Positions 1 through 7,604 of a stretch of DNA of 64,000 nt are shown in pieces; the stretch's first letter is position 1; every line of letters starts with the position of its first letter. Below the pieces are notes generated by a model. That model saw nothing but the letters and a program-made list of their open reading frames with translations. It had not been told where the DNA came from and made no database searches. The stretch comes from Flavobacterium sp. MK4S-17 (lineage in GTDB: Bacteria > Bacteroidota > Bacteroidia > Flavobacteriales > Flavobacteriaceae), in the NCBI RefSeq assembly GCF_009848495.1, contig NZ_WWEP01000005.1, forward strand, positions 1 to 64,000. Reading direction: 5' to 3'. The translations under genes and the position numbers were made by a program.

Positions 1-72
1 ACTATTCTCATGTTTTTCCATAATGTTGACATTTATTAGTCAACTTTTTTCAGGACGAGACATGAAATAAAA

Positions 73-101
73 AAATCCCGGCTTTTAGCCGGGATTTTTT
101 T
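73..101. terminator. Rho-independent terminator downstream of the transketolase genes
   Basis: A GC-rich hairpin, AATCCCGGC / GCCGGGATT with loop TTTTA, is flanked by A-rich sequence on one side and a T run on the other. It can therefore end transcription in both directions. On the minus strand it follows the transketolase C-terminal subunit gene by about 30 bases. Confidence 0.85.
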
Positions 102-131
102 ATGGGTATAAATATATAAATAAAAGAATAT

Positions 132-1085
132 TTATTTTCTTTTGATTACTTTTTCAGCAGCTTCAATTATTGCAGCGCTGTTAAGCTTGTATTTCTGCAT
201 AAGTTCATCAGGTGTGCCGCTTTCGCCAAAACTGTCATTTACGGCTACAAATTCCTGCGGTGCAGGATTATTAAGGGTAAGGGTACGTGCTACACTTTCG
301 CCAAGCCCGCCTAAAATATTATGTTCCTCAGCAGTAACTACACAGCCTGTTTTAGCAACAGATTTTAAAATGGCTTCCTCATCAAGAGGTTTTATAGTGT
401 GTATGTTTATAACTTCGGCAGATATGCCTTTTTCTTCAAGTTTTTCAGCAGCTACAAGGGCTTCCCAAACCAAATGTCCCGTTGCAATTATAGTAACATC
501 CATACCTTCATTAAGCATAACAGCCATTCCAATTTTAAATTCGCCGTTTTCGGGCGTAAAGTTTGGAACTGATGGGCGCCCAAACCTAAGGTAAACAGGG
601 CCGTCATGTTCAGCTATTGCAATTGTTGCCGCTTTTGTCTGGTTATAATCGCAGGTATTTATAACGGTCATGCCCGGAAGCATTTTCATAAGCCCGATGT
701 CTTCAAGTATCTGGTGGGTTGCACCGTCTTCACCCAAAGTAAGCCCTGCATGTGAGGCGCATATTTTTACGTTTTTGCCCGAATAGGCAACCGACTGGCG
801 TATCTGGTCATATACCCTTCCTGTGGAAAAGTTGGCAAAAGTACCGGTGTATGGAATTTTTCCGCCTATAGTCATACCGGCAGCCATGCCAATCATGTTA
901 GCTTCTGCAATACCTACCTGAAAAAACCTTTCAGGATGGTTCTTCTTAAAATCATCCATTTTAAGCGAACCTATAAGGTCGGCGCAAAGGGCAACTACAT
1001 TTTCGTTTGTTTTACCTAATTCGGTAAGTCCTGCCCCAAATCCGGAGCGTGTATCTTTATTTCCTGTATTTGTGTATTTTTTCAT
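132..1085 (-). CDS. Transketolase, C-terminal subunit
   Basis: This 317-residue protein carries the pyrimidine-binding and C-terminal halves of transketolase, which moves two-carbon ketol units in the non-oxidative pentose phosphate pathway with thiamine diphosphate. Family signs are the N-terminal segment CADLIGS, the glutamate-containing motif FFQVGIAEANMIGMAAG, which in this family holds the glutamate that activates the cofactor, and HAGLTLGEDGATHQ. The length matches split transketolases, where each half is about 280-320 residues, so this is not a truncation. The N-terminal subunit lies 103 bases upstream on the same strand, and the two should form one cytoplasmic enzyme. The ATG at 1085 is the first in frame. 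The 1-deoxyxylulose-5-phosphate synthase family is related, but the split architecture argues for transketolase. Confidence 0.95.
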   Translation of the reverse strand: MKKYTNTGNKDTRSGFGAGLTELGKTNENVVALCADLIGSLKMDDFKKNHPERFFQVGIAEANMIGMAAGMTIGGKIPYTGTFANFSTGRVYDQIRQSVAYSGKNVKICASHAGLTLGEDGATHQILEDIGLMKMLPGMTVINTCDYNQTKAATIAIAEHDGPVYLRFGRPSVPNFTPENGEFKIGMAVMLNEGMDVTIIATGHLVWEALVAAEKLEEKGISAEVINIHTIKPLDEEAILKSVAKTGCVVTAEEHNILGGLGESVARTLTLNNPAPQEFVAVNDSFGESGTPDELMQKYKLNSAAIIEAAEKVIKRK

Positions 1086-1113
1086 GACTTTTAATTTAAA
1101 AATTTAAATATGG

Positions 1114-1163
1114 AAAGATTAAAAAAATAGTTGCGTAATGCGTGATGTAATCTTTCAACTATT
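1114..1163. repeat. Interlocked short inverted repeats between the transketolase subunit genes
   Basis: Two short complementary pairs interleave in the gap between the two subunit genes: AAAGATT (1114-1120) with AATCTTT (1149-1155), and AATAGTTG (1126-1133) with CAACTATT (1156-1163). They could fold as a weak RNA element that adjusts subunit expression. They are AT-rich, so chance is a serious alternative. Confidence 0.25.
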
Positions 1164-1188
1164 AAATTTTCAATGTTTAAATAATAAA

Positions 1189-2040
1189 TTAATAATCGCC
1201 CAATGAAGTTATTGCGTTTTGAAGAAATGCTTTTTCAAGCTGCTCATCATTTGGTGCCTTGCCATGCCACGCGTGGGTATTCATCATAAAGTCAACACCA
1301 TTACCCATTTCGGTATGCAGCAGTACGCATACAGGTTTTCCTTTTCCTGTAAGCTCCTTGGCATGTTCCATACCTTTAATTATGGCTTCAAAGCTGTTGC
1401 CCAGCAATATTTCAAGCACTTCCCAGCCAAAAGCTTCAAACTTAGCTTTAAGGCTGCCCATAGGCAATACCTCGTCTGTAGGGCCATCAATCTGTTTTCC
1501 GTTTACATCTATGGTAGCTATAAGGTTATCCACTTTGTAGGCAGAAGCATACATAATAGCTTCCCAATTCTGCCCTTCCTGTAGTTCGCCGTCGCCATGC
1601 AAGCTGTATACAAGGTGGCTGTCCTTATTCAGTTTTTTTGTTTGGGCTGCACCCACGGCAACACTCATGCCCTGGCCTAATGAGCCTGAAGCAACCCTTA
1701 CACCCGGTAATCCTTCGTGCGTGGTTGGGTGGCCTTGCAGCCTTGAATCAAGCTTCCTGAAGGTAGCCAGTTCACTTACAGGGAAGTAGCCACTGCGTGC
1801 AAGAACACTGTAAAATACCGGCGAGATGTGCCCGTTGGAAAGGAAAAAAATGTCTTCGTTAATGCCATCCATATCAAAACCTTCCTTGCGGTCCATTAAA
1901 ACCTGGTAAAGTGCTATTAAAAATTCAGTACATCCAAGCGAACCGCCCGGGTGGCCAGAATTAACAGCGTGTACCATACGAAGGATGTCTCTCCTTACCT
2001 GAATAGCTAACTCGTTTAATTGTTGTGTGTTATAGTTCAT
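1189..2040 (-). CDS. Transketolase, N-terminal (thiamine diphosphate-binding) subunit
   Basis: This 283-residue protein holds the diphosphate-binding half of transketolase. Visible motifs are HAVNSGHPGGSLG near the N-terminus, SNGHISPVFYSVLA, and GHPTTHEGLPGVRVASGSLG. The thiamine diphosphate and metal motif runs from HGDGELQEGQNWEA to an asparagine in ATIDVNGKQIDG, which fits the GDG-N pattern. The ATG at 2040 directly precedes MNYNTQQLNELAIQVRRDI. It is the first gene of the pair, with the C-terminal subunit downstream. A minus-strand TACTTTTG element lies 25 bases upstream of the start codon. The protein should be cytoplasmic and active only with its partner. Confidence 0.95.
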   Translation of the reverse strand: MNYNTQQLNELAIQVRRDILRMVHAVNSGHPGGSLGCTEFLIALYQVLMDRKEGFDMDGINEDIFFLSNGHISPVFYSVLARSGYFPVSELATFRKLDSRLQGHPTTHEGLPGVRVASGSLGQGMSVAVGAAQTKKLNKDSHLVYSLHGDGELQEGQNWEAIMYASAYKVDNLIATIDVNGKQIDGPTDEVLPMGSLKAKFEAFGWEVLEILLGNSFEAIIKGMEHAKELTGKGKPVCVLLHTEMGNGVDFMMNTHAWHGKAPNDEQLEKAFLQNAITSLGDY

Positions 2041-2064
2041 TTTCCTGATTTAGTTAAACAGGTG

Positions 2065-2095
2065 CAAAAGTAGCTTTATTTTTGTGTTATGTCAA
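2065..2095 (-). promoter_or_regulatory. Predicted promoter of the transketolase operon
   Basis: On the minus strand, TACTTTTG (2072-2065) matches the Bacteroidota -7 element TAnnTTTG. A TTG (2095-2093) lies 20 bases further upstream as a possible -33 element. Confidence 0.55.
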
Positions 2096-2160
2096 AAAAG
2101 TTAATGTATATAAACTAAAAAAAGAGGCTACCGCCTCTTTTCTTACAAAGTGTATTTTAG

Positions 2161-2655
2161 TTATGATAAAACAATTGTTACTGCCGAACCTGACGGAATC
2201 CACGTTATGGTGACACCCGAAAAGGGATCGGTTTCGCTATACCAGCTTCCCTGAAAAGGCCCTATGTGACCTGAAAAAGGTGTTCCTAATACATTAAATT
2301 TAATAGAAGCCCATTTTTGACTTAACCTGGAATAATAATATGCTGTATTTCCCGAAACCGTTGTGGAGGAACTCCATGATGTTGGATAATATTGCCAGGT
2401 AGTAGGTAGCATGTAAAAAGGCAATCCCGGGTTTGCTGGGTCATCATATACTACGGTAGAGTAGGGGTTTAATGTAACCAGGTCATTCATCCTGAATAGT
2501 GGAAATGCATAGGTTGGTTCCACTGCACCTATATAGGTTGTAGTCATTAAATATTGAAATTTATAAGGAGTGTTGTTAACAACTTTTAATGGCATATCAC
2601 TTGCTGATACAGAAATACTGAATGCAAGCATTATTATAGATAATAGCTTTTTCAT
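2161..2655 (-). CDS. Small secreted protein of unknown function
   Basis: I do not recognise a family. The protein has 164 residues and opens with a signal peptide, MKKLLSIIMLAFSISVSA, probably cleaved after SVSA. I chose the ATG at 2655 because it gives a clean signal peptide; an in-frame ATG at 2685 would add ten polar residues and overlap the preceding gene. The mature part is rich in Tyr, Thr, Ser and Pro, with no cysteine visible, which suggests a compact beta-rich extracytoplasmic protein. The upstream lipoprotein gene ends 10 bases before this start on the same strand, so the two are probably cotranscribed. No enzyme motif is visible. Confidence 0.7.
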   Translation of the reverse strand: MKKLLSIIMLAFSISVSASDMPLKVVNNTPYKFQYLMTTTYIGAVEPTYAFPLFRMNDLVTLNPYSTVVYDDPANPGLPFYMLPTTWQYYPTSWSSSTTVSGNTAYYYSRLSQKWASIKFNVLGTPFSGHIGPFQGSWYSETDPFSGVTITWIPSGSAVTIVLS

Positions 2656-2665
2656 AATAGTAAGT

Positions 2666-2992
2666 TTAGTTGGTTCGTAATTCATTTATTTTAGCTAAAT
2701 GCACATCAAGTGCCTGATTGATTATTTCATAATCAGACAGTCCTTCAGCAATACTCTTACCGTTATATGTCAGGTAATTTCTGGCATCTGTAACAAGTTT
2801 TGCCATGGCTTCGTCTTTTTTGCTGTTTTGCATTTTTCCAAAATCCACAATAGATTTTTCAAAATCAAGCATTGGGTCTGTTTTACGAACTTCGGCTACA
2901 GTTAATTCATTAGTTGGGGCTTCCTCTTGGTTGGCATCACATGAGAGGAAAACGCCTAATAGTAGAAGCATTAAATAAGAAAATTTCTTCAT
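2666..2992 (-). CDS. Small putative lipoprotein of unknown function
   Basis: The product has 108 residues. The N-terminus MKKFSYLMLLLLGVFLSC ends in a lipobox-like LSC, so the mature protein probably begins at Cys18 and is anchored in a membrane. The remainder is charged and probably helical, with an Asn-Tyr-Leu-Thr-Tyr patch near residue 73. I recognise no family. It sits directly upstream of the small secreted protein gene and probably forms a two-gene unit with it. The 301-base AT-rich stretch on its 5' side separates it from divergent tgt. Confidence 0.7.
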   Translation of the reverse strand: MKKFSYLMLLLLGVFLSCDANQEEAPTNELTVAEVRKTDPMLDFEKSIVDFGKMQNSKKDEAMAKLVTDARNYLTYNGKSIAEGLSDYEIINQALDVHLAKINELRTN

Positions 2993-3293
2993 GGTGATTG
3001 TTGTTCCCAGTGCATTATTGCTTTAGGCTGCTGTTTTTTGGAACTTATTTTCCAGCCATAAACTTATCCGGAAAAGCTTGTACTAAAGTAACTTATAATT
3101 ACAGTTCAAAATAAGCTTTTTAAGTATATTTTAACATAAAAATTAAATAATATTTAATAAATATATGTATTATTTGTTAAATAATTAATTATAATTAACG
3201 TTTGACTGGTTTAAATTGAAGTTTAATTAAATAATTAAATTAAGCGTTGCTATAACCTTTTGTTTTTATCTTTGCAGGCTGTAAAAGAAAAGC
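2993..3293. other. AT-rich divergent intergenic region upstream of tgt
   Basis: This stretch of about 300 bases is strongly AT-rich, with runs of TTAATTAAA type. The only element I can support is the tgt promoter at its right end. I found no clear TAnnTTTG element for the leftward lipoprotein gene and no convincing open reading frame or hairpin. Confidence 0.6.
3247..3274 (+). promoter_or_regulatory. Predicted promoter of tgt
   Basis: TTG (3247-3249), a 17-base spacer and TATCTTTG (3267-3274) match the Flavobacterium consensus TTG / TAnnTTTG. The tgt start codon is 20 bases downstream. Confidence 0.7.
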
Positions 3294-4424
3294 ATGAAAT
3301 TTGATTTAATTACAACCGATGCGCAAAGCAAGGCAAGGGCAGGGGTAATAACAACCGACCACGGTGTTATTGAAACCCCTATTTTTATGCCTGTAGGTAC
3401 TGTGGCATCTGTAAAAGGGGTTCACCAAAGGGAGCTTAAGGATGAAATAAACCCGGATATTATTTTAGGAAATACCTACCATTTATACCTGCGTCCTCAA
3501 ACCGATATACTTGAAAAAGCGGGTGGGCTTCATAAATTTATGAACTGGGATCGTAATATACTTACCGATAGTGGCGGCTACCAGGTATATTCCCTATCTG
3601 CCAACAGGAAGATAAAAGAGGAGGGAGTAAAATTTAAATCGCATATAGACGGTTCATACCATTTCTTTTCGCCGGAAAGCGTAATGGAAATCCAGCGTAC
3701 TATTGGTGCAGATATTATTATGGCGTTTGACGAATGTACACCTTATCCATGCGATTACCGCTATGCAAAGCGCAGTATGCACATGACGCACCGCTGGCTG
3801 GACAGGTGTATTGCCCACCTTGAAAAGGTGCCTTATAAATATGGGTACAGCCAGGCATTTTTCCCAATAGTGCAGGGGAGTACTTATAAAGATTTAAGGG
3901 AACAGTCAGCCGAATATATTGCGAACGCCGGTGCTGTGGGTAATGCTATAGGAGGCTTATCGGTAGGTGAGCCTGCCGAAGAGATGTATGCCATGACTGA
4001 TGTGGTTTGCAACATACTGCCCACCGATAAGCCCCGTTATTTAATGGGTGTGGGCACACCAATAAATATTCTTGAAAATATTGCGTTAGGTATAGATATG
4101 TTTGATTGTGTTATGCCAACACGCAATGCGCGTAACGGTATGCTGTTTACGGCACATGGAACAATTAATATAAAAAATAAAAAATGGGAGGCTGATTTTT
4201 CACCTCTTGATGAAATGGGTATAACCTTTGTGGATACGGAATATACCAAGGCCTATTTAAGGCATCTTTTTGCCGCTAATGAATATCTTGGCAAACAGAT
4301 TGCCACGATACACAACCTTGGATTTTATATGTGGTTGGTTCGTGAAGCAAGAAAGCATATATTAGCGGGAGATTTCCGTGAATGGAAGGAAAAAATGGTG
4401 AAACAAATGAGCCAGAGGCTTTGA
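3294..4424 (+). CDS. tgt: Queuine tRNA-ribosyltransferase (TGT) lacking the zinc-site cysteines
   Basis: The 376-residue enzyme exchanges guanine-34 for preQ1 in tRNAs with a GUN anticodon. Active-site landmarks are TDSGGYQVYS near residue 95, MAFDECTPYP near 145, GGLSVGEP near 226, and DMFDCVMPTRNARNG near 270, which contains the nucleophilic aspartate region. In most bacterial TGTs a CxCxxC motif plus a later His binds structural zinc just after PLD. Here the aligned positions after PLD (about residues 303-313) read Gly, Thr and Asp instead of three Cys, although TIHNL with the His is kept. I recall that other Bacteroidota TGTs share this loss, so it is probably natural and functional. It is the first gene of a run with the lptF/G-type permease and EamA transporter. 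Confidence 0.95.
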   Translation: MKFDLITTDAQSKARAGVITTDHGVIETPIFMPVGTVASVKGVHQRELKDEINPDIILGNTYHLYLRPQTDILEKAGGLHKFMNWDRNILTDSGGYQVYSLSANRKIKEEGVKFKSHIDGSYHFFSPESVMEIQRTIGADIIMAFDECTPYPCDYRYAKRSMHMTHRWLDRCIAHLEKVPYKYGYSQAFFPIVQGSTYKDLREQSAEYIANAGAVGNAIGGLSVGEPAEEMYAMTDVVCNILPTDKPRYLMGVGTPINILENIALGIDMFDCVMPTRNARNGMLFTAHGTINIKNKKWEADFSPLDEMGITFVDTEYTKAYLRHLFAANEYLGKQIATIHNLGFYMWLVREARKHILAGDFREWKEKMVKQMSQRL

Positions 4425-4472
4425 TGAATTTAGGATAATAAGTTTAGTAATCTTACTACTTAATACTTTTTA

Positions 4473-5549
4473 ATGAAAATAATAGACTGGTACATCCTTA
4501 AAAGATACCTGGCAACATTTTTTGTAATGCTGCTGCTTTTTATACCTATAGGTATAGTTATAGACGTATCAGAAAAAATTAATAAGATACTGGCTAAAAA
4601 AGTGCCTTTCCTGCAGGTGGCTGCTTATTACGGCGATTTTACCATTTACTTTGCCAACCTGCTTTTCCCCATATTACTCTTCCTTTCGGTGATATGGTTT
4701 ACATCCAAACTTGCCAACAATACAGAGATTATTGCTATATTAAGTTCAGGTATTTCATTTACCAGGTTTTTGCGTCCTTACATTATTGGTGCATCATTTA
4801 TTTCTATACTTGCACTGCTTATGGGGTTCTTTTTTGTACCCAAGGCCAGTAAAGGCTTTAACGACTTTAGGTACACCTACCTGAAAAGCAATTCTGAAAT
4901 AAGGCAAAGCCAGGATGTATATAAGCAGATAAGCGATAACGAATACATATATGTAAGTAGCTTTAATTATATAACCAGGACAGGGTATAATTTTAACCTC
5001 GAGAAGTTTAAAGACAACAAGCTGGAATATAAAATTAATGCCAGCCAGATTAAATGGCGCGAGAAGGATAGCAGTTATGTATTGGCAGGTTATACCAAAA
5101 GGACGGTAGGTGCCATGGGCGACCAGCTGGAATCGGCAAACAGGAAAGTGTTTAAATTCAACTTTAAGCCAGATGACCTAACGCCTACCATATATGCTGC
5201 CGAGACCATGACACTGGGCGAACTTAACGATTTTATTGAAAAGGAAAAAGCAAGGGGTTCAGGTAATATAAATGCCTATCTTGTTGTAAAATATAAAAAA
5301 TACAGTATCCCTATTTCAGCATTTATACTCACTATTATAGCAGTTGCAGTGTCGGCCATGAAAAGGCGCGGAGGTATGGGGGTTAACCTTGCCATGGGCA
5401 TCGGGCTTGCTTTTACATTTATATTTTTTGATAAAGTTTTTGGAACCATGGCCGAAAAGTCGAGTATCCCTCCACTAATTGCTGTTTGGTTCCCTAATAT
5501 TACTTTCGGTATTTTAGCCATATTCCTTTTACGCAATGCTAAGCGATAA
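4473..5549 (+). CDS. LptF/LptG (YjgP/YjgQ) family lipopolysaccharide export permease
   Basis: This 358-residue inner-membrane protein belongs to the permease family that, with the ATPase LptB, extracts lipopolysaccharide from the inner membrane. The sequence opens with the family signature MKIIDWYILKRYLATFF. It has three N-terminal membrane segments (about residues 12-35, 50-75, 100-125), a long soluble region that should be the periplasmic jellyroll (about 130-265), and three C-terminal membrane segments. LptF and LptG cannot be told apart with confidence here, and the partner is not in the window. It lies 48 bases after tgt and overlaps the next gene by 14 bases, which implies coupled translation. 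Confidence 0.9.
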   Translation: MKIIDWYILKRYLATFFVMLLLFIPIGIVIDVSEKINKILAKKVPFLQVAAYYGDFTIYFANLLFPILLFLSVIWFTSKLANNTEIIAILSSGISFTRFLRPYIIGASFISILALLMGFFFVPKASKGFNDFRYTYLKSNSEIRQSQDVYKQISDNEYIYVSSFNYITRTGYNFNLEKFKDNKLEYKINASQIKWREKDSSYVLAGYTKRTVGAMGDQLESANRKVFKFNFKPDDLTPTIYAAETMTLGELNDFIEKEKARGSGNINAYLVVKYKKYSIPISAFILTIIAVAVSAMKRRGGMGVNLAMGIGLAFTFIFFDKVFGTMAEKSSIPPLIAVWFPNITFGILAIFLLRNAKR

Positions 5550-6420
5550 TATTAAAAGCTACCTGCACTTACATTTTATAGTTTTTATATGGGGCTTTAC
5601 CGCTGTTTTGGGTGCCTTAATATCACTTGATGCCTTACCGCTGGTATGGTTCAGGATGTCTATAGCAGTAGTGCTGATTTACCTTTATGCCCTTGTAAAG
5701 AAAAAATCGTTACGCATACCCTTAAAAACGCTCCTGGCTTTTTTAGTGGCGGGATTGATAATTGCACTGCACTGGCTCACTTTTTTTAAGGCAATCAAGG
5801 TTTCCAATGTTTCGGTAACCCTTGCCTGCTTATCAACAGGTGCTTTTTTTGCCTCCCTTTTAGAGCCGGTATTTTTCGGCAGGAAAATTATAGGGTATGA
5901 AGTGTTGTTCGGGCTGCTTGTTGTAGCAGGCCTTTACATTATTTTCCGTTTTGAGGGAGATTACTTTTATGGTATAGCCCTGGCGTTATCTTCGGCATTT
6001 TTATCCGCTGTGTTTTCTATCATAAACGGTAAGTACGCCAAGCTTTACAGCCCAACAGTAATTTCATTTTACGAATTGCTGGGTGGCGTATTTTTCTTTT
6101 CATTATACCTTTTGTTTTCCGGCAGCTTTACAATACAATTTTTCAATGTTTCTGTTTCCGACTGGCTTTGGCTGTTTGCATTGGGTTCCTTTTGTACAGC
6201 TTATGCTTTTATAGCTTCGGTGCAGGTAATGAAGTTCCTTTCACCCTATACGGTTATGCTTACCATAAATATGGAGCCTATATATGGGATAATTCTTGCA
6301 GTTATTGTTTTTAAGGAAAAAGAAACCATGGGGCTGCCTTTTTATATAGGGGCCGCTATTATTTTAACCACAGTGATACTCAACGGGATATTAAAAAATT
6401 ACAAGCGCAGGGCTAAGTAA
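5536..6420 (+). CDS. EamA/DMT superfamily transporter
   Basis: The 294-residue protein is almost entirely hydrophobic, with about ten membrane segments in two similar halves, as in drug/metabolite transporters of the EamA family. Typical features are the N-terminal HFIVFIWGFTAVLGALIS, a short basic loop KKKSLRIP, and MEPIYGIILAVIVFKE in the second half, which matches the family pattern of Pro-Glu-Pro-like motifs followed by a charged loop. The substrate cannot be read from sequence; members move amino acids, nucleosides or metabolites. The ATG lies inside the end of the permease gene (14-base overlap), so it is translated as part of the tgt operon. Confidence 0.88.
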   Translation: MLSDNIKSYLHLHFIVFIWGFTAVLGALISLDALPLVWFRMSIAVVLIYLYALVKKKSLRIPLKTLLAFLVAGLIIALHWLTFFKAIKVSNVSVTLACLSTGAFFASLLEPVFFGRKIIGYEVLFGLLVVAGLYIIFRFEGDYFYGIALALSSAFLSAVFSIINGKYAKLYSPTVISFYELLGGVFFFSLYLLFSGSFTIQFFNVSVSDWLWLFALGSFCTAYAFIASVQVMKFLSPYTVMLTINMEPIYGIILAVIVFKEKETMGLPFYIGAAIILTTVILNGILKNYKRRAK

Positions 6421-6456
6421 TTAGTTTTGGGTTGCTGCTTTCTTAAACGAATATTT

Positions 6457-6464
6457 TATCTTTG
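6457..6464 (+). promoter_or_regulatory. Predicted -7 element of the accA promoter
   Basis: TATCTTTG matches TAnnTTTG, 33 bases before the accA start. A TTG at 6432-6434 is 22 bases upstream, slightly further than usual. Confidence 0.6.
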
Positions 6465-6497
6465 TAGCTTGAATAAAAACTAAAAATCTGCCTTACT

Positions 6498-7451
6498 ATG
6501 GAATATTTAGATTTTGAACTTCCGATAAAAGAGCTTGAAGACCAGCTCGATAAGTGCACAATTATTGGCCAGGAATCGGATGTTGATGTATCTAATACAT
6601 GCAAACAGATAGAGAAAAAACTGGAAGAAACCAAAAAGAAAATATATAAAAACCTTACTGCATGGCAAAGGGTTCAGCTTTCAAGGCACCCCAGCCGCCC
6701 TTACACAATGGACTATGTAAAGGCACTTACAGAAGGTACTTTTTTAGAGTTGTTTGGCGACCGAAGCTTTAAAGATGATAAGGCTATGATTGGCGGCCTT
6801 GGTAAAATAGGGGGGCAGTCGTTCATGCTGGTAGGACAGCAAAAGGGCTACAATACAAAAACAAGGCAGTACAGGAATTTTGGTATGGCCAACCCTGAAG
6901 GCTACCGCAAGGCATTGCGCCTCATGAAAATGGCAGAAAAATTTAATGTGCCTGTAGTTACCTTTGTTGATACTCCCGGTGCATACCCGGGCCTTGAGGC
7001 AGAGGAGCGCGGACAGGGCGAGGCAATAGCCAGGAATATTTTTGAAATGAGCCGCCTGAAAACACCTATTATTACTATTATTGTGGGTGAAGGTGCATCC
7101 GGAGGGGCATTGGGCATAGGCGTGGGAGATAAAGTGTATATGCTGGAAAATACATGGTATTCTGTTATTTCTCCTGAATCATGTTCCTCAATACTATGGA
7201 GGAGCTGGGAATATAAAGAGCAGGCTGCCGAGGCTTTAAAGCTTACTTCTTATGATATGAAGAAACAAAAGCTGATAGATGATATTATCCCTGAACCGCT
7301 TGGAGGTGCCCATTATGACAGGGAGACAACCTTTAAAAGTGTGGAGGATTATATTATTAAAGCATACAATGAATTAAAAGACTTATCAACAGAACAACTG
7401 GTGGCGAAAAGGATGGATAAGTATAGTAAAATGGGCGAATTTAAAGAATAA
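6498..7451 (+). CDS. accA: Acetyl-CoA carboxylase, carboxyltransferase subunit alpha
   Basis: The 317-residue protein is the alpha subunit of the carboxyltransferase that passes a carboxyl group from biotin to acetyl-CoA, making malonyl-CoA for fatty acid synthesis. The N-terminal coiled region ([11 protein letters not shown] to about residue 55) is followed by the crotonase-like core. Diagnostic segments are [41 protein letters not shown] and [20 protein letters not shown]; the Gly-rich loop forms the oxyanion hole. Length matches the family (about 315-320). It has its own promoter and a strong terminator, so it is probably monocistronic. The beta subunit (accD) is not in this window. Confidence 0.97.
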   Translation: MEYLDFELPIKELEDQLDKCTIIGQESDVDVSNTCKQIEKKLEETKKKIYKNLTAWQRVQLSRHPSRPYTMDYVKALTEGTFLELFGDRSFKDDKAMIGGLGKIGGQSFMLVGQQKGYNTKTRQYRNFGMANPEGYRKALRLMKMAEKFNVPVVTFVDTPGAYPGLEAEERGQGEAIARNIFEMSRLKTPIITIIVGEGASGGALGIGVGDKVYMLENTWYSVISPESCSSILWRSWEYKEQAAEALKLTSYDMKKQKLIDDIIPEPLGGAHYDRETTFKSVEDYIIKAYNELKDLSTEQLVAKRMDKYSKMGEFKE

Positions 7452-7472
7452 CCTGCCGAAAAAGCAAAATTC

Positions 7473-7503
7473 ATCCGAAGCCTTGCCGCTTCGGATTTTT
7501 TTT
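7473..7503 (+). terminator. Rho-independent terminator of accA
   Basis: Stem ATCCGAAG (7473-7480) / CTTCGGAT (7489-7496) with loop CCTTGCCG, followed by eight T residues. It lies 22 bases after the accA stop codon. Confidence 0.9.
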
Positions 7504-7506
7504 AAG

Positions 7507-7526
7507 TTTTCAACAGGTTATTTACA
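7507..7526 (+). promoter_or_regulatory. Two degenerate DnaA-box-like 9-mers upstream of dnaB
   Basis: TTTTCAACA (7507-7515) and TTATTTACA (7518-7526) each differ from TTATCCACA at two positions and start 11 bases apart, about 80-100 bases before dnaB. The location is suggestive, but degenerate matches are common in AT-rich DNA. Confidence 0.25.
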
Positions 7527-7532
7527 GGAAAT

Positions 7533-7556
7533 GAACATTTTATAAACAAAATGTTC
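7533..7556. repeat. Perfect 9-bp inverted repeat upstream of dnaB
   Basis: GAACATTTT (7533-7541) and AAAATGTTC (7548-7556) are separated by six bases, ATAAAC. It lacks a GC-rich stem or T tail, so it reads better as a dyad operator than as a terminator. It lies about 50 bases before the dnaB start. Confidence 0.4.
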
Positions 7557-7604
7557 TTAACAATTCCTTAACGTGCCACTTTCAATTTTAATTACATTAG
7601 CAAT

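Noticed and set aside
25..50. Possible terminator GTTGAC / GTCAAC followed by T6 at the left edge
   Set aside because: The stem is only six AT-rich pairs and the gene it would serve lies outside the window. A stronger hairpin follows at 73-101.
142..594. Open frame of 150 codons opposite the transketolase C-terminal subunit gene
   Set aside because: It lies fully antisense to a clear enzyme gene, has no promoter or family signature, and is rich in Ser and Leu as expected for a shadow frame.
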